64,000 nt of DNA, taken from assembly GCA_951394405.1 (NCBI GenBank), contig OX596337.1, positions 2,790,001 through 2,854,000 of the forward strand, written 5' to 3'. This DNA is from Coprinellus micaceus (taxonomy: Eukaryota; Basidiomycota; Agaricomycetes; Agaricales; Psathyrellaceae). The position numbers and the translations under genes are program-made. The notes under the pieces were generated by a model. The model was not told the origin of the DNA, did not search any database, and was given only the letters and a program-made list of their open reading frames with translations. Below are positions 35,579-47,822 of this stretch, piece after piece (position 1 is the stretch's first letter; the number at the start of each line of letters is the position of its first letter).

Positions 35579-38264
35579 TCAAAGCCTGGGAGCGGGGCTT
35601 TGTTGCGCCTTGCGAGCCTCCCAGTGCTTTTTGGCCAATTTGCGAAGCTCGGCCTTTAGAATCTTCCCAGACGGTGTACGCTCTTTGGTGGGGGCATGAG
35701 GTGGGCACCACAGCGATAAAAATAATAGGACCCACCGAAAGCCTCACTCTGAATCACAATGATAACTGGGACTGCAAACCTGGGCAAAGCATTCTGCGCT
35801 TGCTTCAGCAATTGCGTCTCATCAACCTTCCCGTGATACGAAGGCTTGATTGAAACGACAGCCGCGACTAGCTCCCCCAGACGGGCATCAGGAACTCCCA
35901 CAGCTGCAACTTCAAGAACACGATCGTCCGCATAGAGAGCGTTTTCCACCGACACGGAGTCCTGAATAAAGTGTCGGTTCAATTCAGTTCGGAGTGGAGA
36001 GGCACTTACGATGTTTTCGCCTCCCCGAATGATGATATCCTTGACTGTGTTAAGACAGTTAGCTCCATCTTCGCATTCCGGCCGTGTCCAGCAAAAGAAA
36101 GACCCACTTCGATCACGGATATACAGGAACCCTTCCTCATCAAGGTATCCAAGGTCGCCCGAGCGCAGCCAGCCATCCTTGGTCAGGGCCTGACACAGAT
36201 TTAGTCACGGTGTAATTGCTCTCAACAGTGAACCGAGAGTCACCTTGTCGGTCGCGGCAGCGTCATTCCAGTAGCATTGCATGACGTTGGGACCCTTGAT
36301 CCAAACTTCGCCCACAACACCTGGTGGGACGACTACCCCGTCTTTAACAATCGCAAGATCGTTGACGGGGGACGCAAGTCCACTGATATCGAAGTCAATT
36401 TTGCGGGATGATACGGGGCATCTGGAGAGCACTCACCAGCTCTTAGGGCGAGCAACGTAGTCCTCGGCGGCTATTTCAGTGTCAGACGATCCACAGCAAA
36501 ACATGGGACTGACCCACCAAATCCCACTGCAACACTGTTGGTTTCCGTCAGCCCATACCCTTGACTCCTGCGTGCGGGTATTAGCGTCGCGGTTGAAGCC
36601 CAAGGGAATGCATTCGGGCACCTACAATGCTGCGGAAGGGAACGCCTTCTGGGCTCTACGAGGCAGCATATCGGGAGCGGGGGCGCCTCCGAAAAGCAGA
36701 GACTCCAAAGGCCATTTGCCATTCGATTTGTCAACCAAATCTGATACCATAGACGGAACGCTACGGGCAACTGTCAGAACACGTCAAGTGTCGATAAGAG
36801 TGAGTACTCACCCTCCGGCGACAGCGACACTATGTGTCTCGATCAAGCTAAAGCAAGGATCAATCGCGAGTTTCTCTGAACGCGAGTCACTGCCCCGGCG
36901 TACCTGGCAGCTAAATAAAAAGTTTTAGAGGGAGACAATCTGTTGTGCAAAGCATGTACTCACCTTGTTCAGGGATCCACTTCCGCATCATGACGATCTT
37001 CATTCCACTCAATGTTGCGAGCATCTGCCATCCAACGAAGGGAGTCAGTCAGTGGGTGCTGACGATTAAGGCGCTCGATTGGATACGCACTGCTAGGCTG
37101 GTAGAACCGGTCACATGAAAGAATGGAACGGATATGAGGATACCCTTCTGGGGCCCAGATGGTGGCGCGAGCGGGGGAGGGTCTTCGCCTCGCCGCAAAA
37201 CTGCCCTACGGCTTGCCACAGAGATCTAATAGGGGGATGTTGATATTGAATGCACTGAGAAATGGTACACTGTACTTGCGTTCATAACGTTGCTGAGCCA
37301 TTGCCGATGTGTACTGAGAACTCCCTTTGGCAGCCCGGTCGTCCCTGAAATTGTGTAAGGAGCGGGGGCAAAGTGTAGGCTATCTAACGCACCAGAAGTG
37401 AAGAGAATAGAGGCGTTGTCTTCTGGCCCAACCGCAGAATCATCTGTAGTTACAATATGGGTCCCTCGGTACTCGTCTAGAGCATTGTTCCAACTCTTCA
37501 TCCCGTTCCATTGGCCCTTACCCTCATGAGCCTCGATAACTAGAACCCCGGTAGTGCCAGCCTCCTTGGTAAAATCCGACACGATGGGTTCTAGCCTGTC
37601 GGCTCGCTCTGCATCTACAACGATGACCTTGCATTGTGTATGAATGAGACAGTGGCGCAGGACTTGGAGGGGCGACCAGCTTTTCAGGGTCTAAAATGAG
37701 CGAGGAGCATACCAGAGGGAGCACGCGGTACTGACGCATTGGCTAGCACCGAGACCGCCCCGATGAGGTCTAAGACATGGTGAGCAAGGGGAATGCGGTG
37801 TGCCCCAATCGAAATAAACGTACGGCACGCCCAAAATGCTACTATGTACTCTGGATAATTCCGGGCACAGATGGCGACTCTTTCCCCTGCTCGAGTGAGA
37901 CAATTGGTCGTGCCAGACGAGCAGCTGGTACGAACCTTTCTGGACGCCATAAACATGACGGAAGACCGAGGCAGCCTTAAATGCACGATTATGTACTTGG
38001 CCAAAGGTATAGGACTGCTTCTCGTAAACGAGGTAGACGGCGTCCTTGTGCTGGGACAGGGCCCACAGCCAGAACACGCGGAGGGAAGGCCACTGGTTCT
38101 TATACACGCGCAGCAGACGACCGTCAATGAGACGCGTCTCTGTTTCGTGCGGGGCGCCGGGGGCGACGAGGAGGGCGTTTGCTGAGCTGGTGTGAGCGAC
38201 GAGAAGCGGCGAAGGGAAACCCGAGCTCACCGTCTGCAACCGAGCGCTTGGGGGACCAGGGCAT
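35579..38264 (-). CDS. AMP-dependent acyl-CoA synthetase with possible peroxisomal signal
   Basis: This adenylate-forming enzyme activates a carboxylic acid to its CoA thioester via an acyl-AMP. The start at 38264 (MPWSPKRSVAD) is joined by an intron (GTGAGC to TCAG) to ANALLVAPGAPHETETRLID. Motifs in order: AGERVAICARNYPEYIVAFW; the AMP-binding signature SGTTGLPKGVLSTHRQW; YGLTETNSVAVGFG; GYLDEEGFLYIRDR; IIIRGGENI; and the catalytic-Lys region RTPSGKILKAELRKLAKKHW. More than ten introns are needed. The protein ends APRL, and PRL is an accepted variant of the type 1 peroxisomal signal, so a peroxisomal location is possible. Substrate chain length is not evident. It diverges from VIP1 across only 152 bases. 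Confidence 0.88.
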
Positions 38265-38312
38265 GGGGCCGTTGGGGGGATATCGGGGGCCTTGTCATGG
38301 GATGGGTGGGTC

Positions 38313-38319
38313 TTATATA
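38313..38319 (-). promoter_or_regulatory. TATA box of the acyl-CoA synthetase gene
   Basis: TATATAA on the minus strand lies about 50 bases upstream of the start at 38264, inside the 152-base spacer shared with VIP1. Confidence 0.45.
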
Positions 38320-38416
38320 GGAGGGCGGTTCCGAATGGGGAAGGAACAATGAGTATGTGCACATGACAGCGGGCGGTTGCAGTCAAGGCACTTTGAAGTT
38401 TGCCCTCTCCCATCCA

Positions 38417-41400
38417 ATGCATCCCCGAGATCGACAGTCCCGGATTTCTGCCTTTCTCAGCTCTCCCGAGAAACCGTCCCCTCGATCTAGCTCTATAATC
38501 ACCAGGTCTTCCTCGCCCTCGTCCGTCGGCTCATATTCAGATCTCGCCCCCACCGTCGATTCCACTGCCTCGGGCAAGGAACCAAGGTCTTCTGCCCCTA
38601 TTTCATATATTTTCGCCCTGCTCATCCTCATCGCCTAGAAATGCCCACACCGTCGTGCTCGGCGTCTGCGCCATGGACATCAAGGCTCGCAGCAAGGCCA
38701 TGCGCGAGATCCTGACGCGATTAGTGGAACGCTCCAGGGGATCCATCGAGGTCAAGGTTTTTGGAGATAAGGTTATATTGGACGAGGGTCCGTCTCTTCT
38801 CCCCCTGCTATCGGACACTGACTAATGGACCCACGTTCATCCTTGCCAGATGTCGAGAACTGGCCGAGATGCGACATCCTCATCTCTTTTTTCTCCACCG
38901 ATTTCCCTCTCGACAAGGCCATCTCCTACGTCGACCTCCGAAACCCTTTCTGCATCAACGATCTCCCACCACAGGCCCTTCTCTGGGACCGTCGTCTTGT
39001 CGGGGCAATCCTGGATCATCTCAATGTACCCACTCCGAAGCGCGTAGAAGTTTCGCGTGACGGAGGACCCAAAGTAGAGCCCGAGCTTGTGGGTCTCATG
39101 AAAAAGAGGCTCGGGATCACCCTAGGCGGATTCGCAGTCACTCCGGAAGTCACCCTTCGAGAGGACGGGAATGCCATCATCATCGATGGGAAGGTCATGG
39201 AGAAACCCTTCGTTGAGAAACCTGTCAGTGGAGAAGACCACAACGTCTACATCTACTTTCGGGGCGGAGGTGGCCGCCGGCTCTTCAGAAAGGTTACTAT
39301 TCGATCAACATCTTCCCTTCGATGTCCTCATTGACTGTCAATTTAGGTAGGGAATAAGTCCAGTGAATTGGATCCCACCTTGAACCACCCTCGAACGGAT
39401 GGTTCCTACATCTATGAGGAATTCATTGACGTTGACAACAGTGAAGATATTAAAGTCTACACTGTCGGCACTGAATATACCCATGCGGAGACGCGAAAGT
39501 CGCCCGTTGTGGACGGTGTCGTACGACGTAACACTGAGGGCAAGGAAATTAGGTGAACGCCACTCTTAAGCGTTCTAGTGGAGATCCTGAAACTCTGTTC
39601 AGGTTCATCACGCGGCTGACTGGAGAGGAACGGTCGTGGGCGAATAGTATCGCTGAAGGTTTCGGGCAACGAGTCTGTGGCTTTGACCTGCTACGCAGCG
39701 AGAACGGCTCTAGGAGCCAGGTCATTGACGTTAACGGCTGGAGCTTTGTGAAAGGAAACGACAACTACTATGGTGCGGCGCGTGCGTTTACCCCAAGGCA
39801 TTCCCGATTTGACCCTGCATTTCCCATAGACAGAACCGCAGAAATTTTGGCAGCGCTGTGCATGCGCGTCTCGTCTACGATTGAAAGACCCTTACCTACT
39901 GTCGCACAGGAGGCGCCCACATGGGTCCTGAAGGCTAACGTCACAGTCTTCCGCCACGCTGATCGAACACCCAAGGTGAATGGGTCATGTCCTGCTATCA
40001 CACCCTTTCCCCGATTTACTTTTCTCTAGCAAAAACTCAAGTTCAACTTTCCTATTGGCGAAGCCTGGACCCAACCATTTGTCGCGCTTCTGAACGGCGA
40101 GACGGAAGAGATCATACTCCGAGAGAAGGAGCAATTGGTTTGGATTGGCACAGCGATTGAAGAAGCTCGTAGACTCGGCGCCGATGGCGAAGAGCTGAAC
40201 AAGCTCACCCAGCTCAGCAACGCTCTCAATAAAAAGATAGACCTCCCGGGCACGAAAGCGCAGCTCAAGCCTGTTTACTCTAAGCGACAAGCTGGGCAAG
40301 TTAGAAAGCTTACTAAATTAACACTTGTCTTTAAGTGGGGTGGCGAGGTACGTTCAGACGGCCTTTATTCGTCTCTGATTCTGACACCTTCCAGTTTACA
40401 CATTCCGCACGGTACCAGTCCCGCGATCTAGGAGAGAACTTGAAGAAGGACATCTCTATAATGAGTACATATAACTCATTAACCGCCGCCTCGTTGCACG
40501 GATTCATCGCCTTTTACAGACAAGGAGGTTCTCCACAACGTCAAGGCGAGCATACTCTCTCTATGCATACCTCCATTTTCATCTGCTGACCACGCCCCTC
40601 ACTTCTAGATTTTCACGTCATCCGAGAGGCGTGTCATTGCCTCTGCAGAAGTCTTTGCCGCCGCGCTCCTCGACCCTCAGCATCCAAGCTACTCTCAACC
40701 GAGCAGCTCCACGATGTCCCCTGACGGAAAGAATGGATTCATCAACAAGAACCTCCCACCATCGACCCCCGAGCCCAACCAGCCCTTGAAGTTGATCGTC
40801 CGCAAGGACCTCCTCGACGATTCCAATGCTGCGAAAGACCTCATGGACGATGTCAAGAAACGATTGAAGATACTCTTGCGACCCGGAGAGTCAGAGAAGC
40901 GCCCAGAGCTGACCTGGCCGAAGAGTATGAAGAAGGAACCGGTCGAAGTCGTCAAGGTCAGTCACTCCAAGGGTTAAAGGCGATTCAACCGGCGGTTAAC
41001 AAACTGTTGCCTTTCATCTCATTTCCAGGAAGTAATCGAACTCCTCAGTTCCTTCAGAGACATTATGCGCCGCAACTTCGAAACTTTGGATGTCGATAAG
41101 ATTCAGGATCGATGGTGCTGCGGTGATGAACCATGGCTGTTCCGCGAGCGGTGGGAGAAACTGTTCGAGGACTTTTGTGACGTTGAGCAGAAGAAGTTCG
41201 ATCCGTCTCGGGTATTTCGGTATCTTATCCTTGTTTACAGTTCACTCCTGACTCTTCGATACTCTAGGTTTCTGAGCTGTATGACACGATCAAGTACTGC
41301 GCGTTGCACCATCGAACATTCCTATTCTCCATCTTCAGCGAGCACGGGCATACCGATGGCAATGGCCCTCAGGACAGGAGGATTCACGAACTGTATGGCC

Positions 41401-42132
41401 GGGCCAAAGCACTGTTTGACCTCGTCGCTCCCCAAGAGTACGGTATCGAACCCGATGAAAAGTACGCCTTAGCCTTGCGGTCAAATCCTCTCTTACACCT
41501 GCCACAGGGAGGAAATTGGCGTTCTGACGTCACTTCCTTTGTTGAAGAACGTCGTTACCGACCTCGAAGCTGCGAGGAACAACGGAGAAAGCTCCTTAAC
41601 CTTGTACTTCACCAAGGAGAGCCACATCCACACCTTGGTCAACCTCGTCCTTTTCTCTGGGCTACCGATCGCCAACAGGCGCATCCCCGAGTTGGATTAT
41701 GCTGTGAGTTTCCCTCCCTTCCTCGCGGAGATCGCATCTTTGAAATTTGAATACCCCGTCATAGTCGCACATCACATTCGAGCTATACGAACGGAACCAC
41801 GGGCGTGGGAAGTCGGACAAGGAATACTCCATCAAGGTCTCTCTAAGTGAAGGAGCACACTCCTCCAACGTTCTCGACTCCACGCTCGATGCCCGCCATT
41901 CTCTCAACGTGCAGCCCCGAAGGAGGCTCACTCAGCATCTGCCATACAGCCAGGTCATCGAAAAGTTGTCCAAACATTTCCATCGTCTGGAAGAGGTTCG
42001 TGAATTGGATCGTTTGCGGGGCACCATTAACTTCATACTTTATAGATGGACGATTTTTCCGATGCTCCTTTTGAGACCATAGACGCCACGGCCGCCATCG
42101 TGTCCATGCAAACCGCTGACGAAGGCGCGTAG
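38417..42132 (+). CDS. VIP1: VIP1/Asp1 inositol hexakisphosphate and diphosphoinositol kinase (PPIP5K)
   Basis: PPIP5K makes inositol pyrophosphates (1-InsP7, InsP8) that signal phosphate status, and affects growth polarity and microtubules in fungi. The start at 38417 ([19 protein letters not shown]) gives a Ser-rich N-terminus, joined through an intron (GTCTTC to CTAG) to [20 protein letters not shown]. The ATP-grasp kinase domain follows: [91 protein letters not shown] and [20 protein letters not shown]. The phosphatase-like domain starts with [11 protein letters not shown] and continues [20 protein letters not shown]. It ends with [13 protein letters not shown]. At least ten introns. Identification is firm. 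Confidence 0.95.
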
Positions 42133-42376
42133 AGGCCGCCCGTGGGCCAATCAGCACGCACGGACCCCACAAAGGGATCGATTTTAGAAGATGATATCTA
42201 AAGAAACCGGTAGACGACGCCCCGGTCAATCATGTATACAGTAAACTCCACCTCATGACACGATAGAGCCCGTATAATCTGCAATGCGAATACGACGACC
42301 GTTGAGCCGTTGGATCCTCAAAGCTTCTACTCAGAGACGCGATACCGGTATACAACTCGATTAAAAGCCGCAGTCA

Positions 42377-43343
42377 TTAGGATGTACTGGTGGGGCCTGG
42401 GAGGCCAATCTTCTCTCGGGCTTGTCGCAGCTGCTCCGGGTTGAGTTTCTGAAATTGGATGGAATGGGGTATACCCCTGGTCCGGATGGTGTGATCCCTG
42501 TCGAAGAGAGCTGATTCGGACTGGGATAGGTGAACGGATTGGGTGGCGAGAGAAGCGAAGGACTGCTTAGATTGCCGGTACCTATGCGTGCAATCCGAGG
42601 AGAGAAATGGGGACTGGTCAGCAGTCGAAGGGGCAGACACAATAGCCGACTCACAGACTGCGCGTGAAGCAAGGGAGAAGGTAGGGTGCCGAAATGAGCT
42701 CAACCCTTCCGGAGTGGAGGATCCAGGAAATCGGAAGACACACCGAAATGCTTCCCTGTTTATGCAGTCTTCTTCCCGCAGCTTCTCCAAGGTGTCCTGC
42801 TTGAAAGCCGACTTGATACAGTAGAGGACATCGAAGACGCGCTGCTCCTTTGGCCTTGGAATGAAAAGGTAATTCATTATCGCGTTTCGCAGTTAGATCC
42901 AAAGGGCAGGAGCAAGCGAACGATTCGCAAACGCAGGGGTTGTCCCACACTGAGTAACCGGCAACACACTCACCTCCATGTTCTAAACCGCCAATCGAGA
43001 GCGAAATGGCCGTCTTGAGAGATGAGAGGGTGAAAGACTTCCGTGAGGAATCGAACGCTTGGAGCTGAATCTGGATAATTCTCTGGGAAGGTCAGGCGAA
43101 GCTTCAATGTCGCGTCTGCATAGAATCCTGCAGCAGGAGGTGCGGTCTTCAGTTCCAGGAGAGAGTTCAGTTTCACATGAGCCGACCTTGGTGGACGAAC
43201 AGTACCACATCCCACACGAACATGTTATCTGCCGTTGGTAGGACGTACGTTCCTGTTGGACAATGTCCGTGACCCATCAGGGCGGCATACTCTGCAGAGA
43301 CGGTCGTTCTTGCGACAAGGTTGGGAAGAGGACTTGTAGTCAT
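42377..43343 (-). CDS. Inactive E2 variant of the AKTIP/FTS type
   Basis: The start at 43343 (MTTSPLPNLVARTTVSAEYA) leads to CPTGTYVLPTADNMFVWDVV and, after an intron (GTCGGC to GCAG), to LRLTFPENYPDSAPSVRFLT and EVFHPLISQDGHFALDWRF. This is a ubiquitin-conjugating fold, but the region after the FHP motif lacks the catalytic Cys, as in AKTIP/FTS and other UEV proteins. The next exon, RPKEQRVFDVLYCIKSAFKQ, matches the helix that follows in AKTIP. The C-terminal 100 residues are Pro/Ser-rich and end EQLRQAREKIGLPGPTSTS. In animals FTS joins Hook proteins to link cargo to dynein; a related vesicle-transport role in fungi (early endosome motility) is inferred. Exons in the tail are less certain. 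Confidence 0.78.
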
Positions 43344-43567
43344 TGTATGGGCAATGCGGGTGTAGGTCAGGAGGCGAGAAGGTGGACGCAGTTGGCAATG
43401 AGAACATGGTCACGGTCGAAGCCATCACCGTCACCGCCACGGTTCACGACCAGCACGACCGGAACCTTTATTCGAATCGTTGCGCGCTTATCACTGCGGA
43501 AACGAAATGGTATCTGTAGACTGCGATCTCCCCAATGTGTAGTATATAGGAAATGGTGAGCGAGGAA

Positions 43568-45557
43568 TTATCGGTTGTATGAGCCTCGATATCGGGGTCC
43601 GCCGCCACCGCCGCCACCGCCTCCCCCTCCTCCATGACTGTCTCGACGAGGATGACCGCCACCATGGCCTCCTCCCCCGCTCCGGTAATCTTTGCGATAG
43701 TCGCCTCGATCATCATTCCACCTATCTCTGCGGTCTCCAGAGCGAGCATTATACCGGTCAGGGGACCTCTGCCTCTCTCGCTTCCTTTTGTTCGAGTTCT
43801 TCGATGACGACGAAGAGGCACCATTCGGATTATAGTTGTACGTATCACCCAGCCGGGAGAGCAGGCTCGGCGGACCTCCAGAGCTGCTCCCGGCGGCGGG
43901 TTGCTGAAGATCGCGCCTGTCACGGAATCCCTGTCCAAAGTTGAAGGTCTTGCCCCTGGGCCCTGTTGGCAGCGCCTTCTTGTCAAATGCTCTCCCACTG
44001 TTCCCATCTCGTTTCGCGAACCAGTCGTCCTGATCGTCGTCCGCTGCTCTGTCTTGCAGCATCCTGCCGAGCTTCGACTTTGACTTCTCCTTACCCATCC
44101 GCCCGACGTCATCAGGGACGCGCTCTAGATCCAGGAACGTCTCTGTCCGACGTGGTCTTTGCTTTTTCGACGATTCGCCGTCTTTGGTGGGGTCGTAGAA
44201 CGGTCCCGAAGCAACGTTGTGGAAGCTGAATGCTGAGGGTTCGTCAGGTTGCCGGCCGTCTGGACAATCCTGCATTTCAAGTGAGCACAGCTGTTTTGAG
44301 AGTAGAGGTAAATACACACATCTCCCCAGTGTCCGCTTTGCGCACAGTTGTAGCACCACTCATCTCCAGCCACATAACCTTCACCACCGTCTCCCAAAGG
44401 CATATTCTGCCGCTCTTCGCGGAATGAGAGAACCTTCCCCTTCCCTTCATCCGACAGATATAAATAGATTCGCCACCAAGTGGGGCATTCCTGAATGGAA
44501 CGTTAGGTTGCAGAAGGGATTCTAGGTCGAGGTGGGAAACGCACATTCGTCTTGTGGTGTGAAGAATAGCACCGCTCGCAATCCATGAATCTTGAGGATG
44601 GAACCCCTCTCGTATGACGGTTTGGGCATTTCTAGTGCCAAGACGTCGGAATGAAGTTAATTCCTGTCATGGTTGGCGAACGCACCGAGCTAATATGACC
44701 CTTCATTCCACAATTGAAGCACACTTTGCTGATAGGACACGACCGCGTCGGGTGCTCGTCTCGAACCCCGCATGTAAGGCACTAAACTTCGTTGGATATG
44801 TAGTTTTCTCGAGTCGCCGAATGTAACATACGATTATCACAGGGCAGTCGTACGTCTTATGCTCATTCTCCGCGTTGCATCTCTTGCATACTATTCTCGT
44901 TGGTGCCTTCTGGGTTTCGGTTTGATAGTAACGGGGGAACTCCTACAGGAAAAAGGTTAACCACGAAGCTGTGATCGGGGAAGGATATCTGCGCACCTTC
45001 GCATCGTCGTAGTCCAAGAACTGTATTGAATCGTCTTCCAGGGACGTCGTTGGCGCGATGATTTCGACTGGAGTTGACCCGAAGACGGTGACATGGGCAG
45101 GGAGAAGGAGTTTGTGATCCACAGGTTGTTCAGATTCTGGCGCGTAAGTTGGCTCGGGCTGGACATGCGGCTTATCCTGGGCCACAGCAAGCGGTTCAAC
45201 GTCTACAAAAAATAAGTCATCCTCCGTCGGTGCCGATTCCTCTCCAAGCTCTCTTTGCTCCTGCCGCTTCTCCTCATCCACCCTCTTCCGCCGCCGGGTT
45301 TCCACTGGCGCTTGATCTGGGGGCGAGTCGGGAGACTTTCGTTTCTGACCACGTTGGGACGATGGCTCTACATCTGTGCTCTGCCGTTCCGAATCCTTGC
45401 CTTTCTTCTTCTTCTTCCGACGCGGCTTCCTACTGGGCTCTGGAGGGACAGGAGGTGTGGATCGGTCAGTGTCGGACGCTGTGCGTTTTGGCGTCGCTGG
45501 TGGTGTAGGTTCTGTGAGGTCTATAATCTCGCTTGGTGTCGAGGTTTCGGCGGCCAT
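43568..45557 (-). CDS. AIR1/AIR2-like zinc-knuckle protein (TRAMP complex)
   Basis: AIR proteins bind RNA in the nuclear TRAMP complex, which adds oligo(A) tails for exosome decay. The start at 45557 (MAAETSTPSEIIDLTEPTPP) is followed by a disordered Lys/Arg-rich N-terminus with KPRRKKKKKGKD. Five Cys/His knuckles follow: CKRCNAENEHKTYDC, CLTCGVRDEHPTRSC, CFNCGMKGHISS, CERCYSSHHKTNEC with CPTWW just after it, and CYNCAQSGHWGDDC. Five knuckles with a CPTWWRIY-type segment before the last is the AIR layout. The C-terminus is a basic SR/RD-rich region (RSPDRYNARSGDRRDRWN) and a run of Gly ending PRYRGSYNR. Introns separate most knuckles. The first two knuckles have one extra residue before His. 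Confidence 0.83.
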
Positions 45558-46409
45558 ATCGTGCGGGTCGGTATTGCCCCTGAAAGTTGGAGAGGAACGC
45601 TACAATTGTCAGAATTTTTGGTAGAGCCTCGACAAGGGTCACGTGTTCTCAATGGACCAAGGTGGTAGTAGTAGCTGTCGCGGCACGTCCGATGGTGGAG
45701 TCCACCCGAACGCAACGCGACGGGCGCAACATTGGCTCCCTTATAGATAATCATTTTACCCTACTGCTGAACAGTTGGGTCCCTTGGGTATACGTCTTTG
45801 AATGTAAATGCGTCGCAGATCCAATCCGGCGCTTAATATTTCATGCCCGTAATGTAGACGTCGCTGGAGACAAGGAGACCCTACATGCTGGTGGATGATA
45901 TAAATCCCTCACCTATCTCCCGTAGAAGGGCTGCCCACCACGGCTAAGCAGGAGACCTGGACACCTCTGCCCAGACCCGGCGAGACATTCTTTGGCGCAG
46001 TCACAAGAACGAAATGCAGCTCATGGGCGGCAACGTCATATGGAGGGTTTTCGTCCGGGCGTTACCCTTTGGTGAACTCAAGGAGAGGCGGCGTCCTTTA
46101 ACCATCGGATCGCAGGGGGCTTGGTAGGCCCGGCCACAAACTTGGACGTCGTCGTGATCTCGAGGTTGAGGGAGGAGATTTGACCGGCTTGGAGAGAATC
46201 GGGGTGCGAGCCTGGACCCAGGCGCCGATCACTGGCTCTAACCCGAGTCGTTTGCTTGGACAGGAGTGGCGAACAACACACCCAAGGGGAAGGAAACAGG
46301 GGTGAAAATAAGGTTCCCTATAAATACATAGTTTAATGTGCTGATGAATAGTTGTGTCCCTTGTAGGCATGCGGTTGAACGCGACTGGGATGACAATCCG
46401 ATCCGGCGC
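45558..46409. other. Intergenic region between AIR-like gene and CAF16
   Basis: These 852 bases lie upstream of the AIR-like start and downstream of the CAF16 stop. They contain both copies of a diverged 120-base repeat, listed separately. A short minus-strand frame at 46078-46281 has no recognisable motif. No complete gene is visible. Confidence 0.4.
45735..45854. repeat. Diverged copy of the CAF16 3' end
   Basis: This segment aligns over about 120 bases with 46313-46431, which holds the last codons and 3' flank of CAF16. Shared blocks include GTCCCTT, a TTGAA-type block and ATCCGGCGCTTAAT versus ATCCGGCGCCTAAT. Identity by eye is about two thirds. It looks like an old tandem duplication rather than a mobile element. 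Confidence 0.55.
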
Positions 46410-46431
46410 CTAATGGCTGTAGTCGTACCTG
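46313..46431. repeat. CAF16 3' end, source copy of the local duplication
   Basis: This includes the final CAF16 exon (KYDYSH then TAG) and about 100 bases downstream. It matches 45735-45854 in the same orientation. Confidence 0.55.
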
Positions 46432-47620
46432 TCCAGGAATGTATATTTGTATGGGCGAATATCGGGTTGGGTACTGCCACGTACTTTCTATAGAACGTTT
46501 CAGAGTCCGTTGGTATCGTCTGAGAGGTGTGTGAGCTGATGAAGCATAATATGCAAGAGCTGTCCTACCTCTTCTCGTCTCGCACCTCGGGTTACTCTTT
46601 GCCCCTCAGCCTCGAGTTCCCGCCGTTTCTCCCGATCTTCCTTCAGCCATTGCAGAGCGATGCTGTACAAGGAAGAGGGGCCGCCCGTGGTAGAAACGGC
46701 ATTGGCGGGATCCCATGAAATAGGTTCCCCAACGAAGGCGCCGGACCTCATGTGGACGATGTGTGTAGGGAAGTTGTTCAACCCGTCAAAGATGTGGGTC
46801 GCATCTACGGGAGAATTATTCAAGGATGAACTGAATAGCCAAATCGGAGTACTGACATAAAATGGTGGCCTGTCGTCGCTCGCTGTCTTCCTTCAGGAAG
46901 CTCAGAAGGGCGTCACGAACCATGACATCGAGATCAACAGTGACCTATACGATCATAACGAAAGACCGTGACATAACGATTCACTTCTAGCAGGCAAAAT
47001 TGAGTAGAACTCACCTCATCGAGCAACAGGACATCCCAGGGGACCATCAGACCAAAGCAGAGCTGAACACGGCGGCGTTCTCCGTCGGAGATCTGGTGCA
47101 TGCGCCAGTCCAAATCTATGTCCAGGATATCGAGGAGAAGATCCCTGCGTTCCTTGTGTCTGTACCCGCCAACAGAGTCAAGGAATGCCGAAACACTAAT
47201 GTCACCCCGGACCACGGGATTCATTGCCCTGTATGGCCCATGTCAATGCTTGTATGTTTGGATCTCATACGGTATGATGCAAACCACTCTGTGCCAAGGA
47301 ATGTAACGCCTGCGGGGGTATTGCGGAAGACATCCTGGCCCTTGACCTCGACCTCTGCCCCTGCGGTCGTCACGAGTCGCTTGCCAGCGAGTAGTTGGAG
47401 AAGGGTGGATTTGCCGGCTGTGGCGAACTGAGTAGAGTGTGGATAAGAAAATAGATGATTGCATACCTCCGTTGGCGCCAATGAGAATTGTCCGGGAACC
47501 GTGCGGGAGGGCGAGGTTGATGTCGAGGAGAGATGGTGGGGTGGTTGGCTTATGGCAGTAGGTCAAATGGGAGGTCTGGATGGCCCATTGGGGGCGTTCT
47601 GAGGAGGAAGTGGTGGCCAT
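46410..47620 (-). CDS. CAF16: CAF16-like soluble ABC ATPase (CCR4-NOT associated)
   Basis: CAF16 is a non-membrane ABC protein found with the CCR4-NOT regulators. The start at 47620 gives [20 protein letters not shown]. An intron (GTATGC to ACAG) splits the Walker A motif, which becomes [35 protein letters not shown] follows, then the family block [20 protein letters not shown] and the signature [17 protein letters not shown], Walker [15 protein letters not shown] and the switch [18 protein letters not shown]. Near the C-terminus [20 protein letters not shown] and GARREE are joined to [13 protein letters not shown] by two introns, and the ending matches the family. Reading through the last donor would add about 60 unrelated residues, so the spliced end is preferred. 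It diverges from the OPY2-like gene over 202 bases. Confidence 0.88.
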
Positions 47621-47822
47621 GGAAATGGTATGATAGAATGTGGTTGCTGTCAGACGGAGCACATGAACGGCGATAGGGTTCGCGCGCTTACGTACATAGG
47701 CGTGAGGATCTCAGCGCAGCACAGGTCGTCGCCTGATCTCTGTGCTCACCTCCACCACCTCCTCTCTCTCGATTTCTATTTCTTTTCCCCTTCCCGACCA
47801 TTCCACATTCTTTTGACCCACT

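Noticed and set aside
46078..46281. A 67-codon minus-strand frame between the AIR-like gene and CAF16
   Set aside because: No motif and no partner exon. It lies in a region with a local duplication.
46238..46480. An extended C-terminus for CAF16 of about 60 extra residues
   Set aside because: A GTACGT donor and an ACAG acceptor join YRK to YDYSH and a stop, which matches the family ending. The extra residues look like untranslated sequence.
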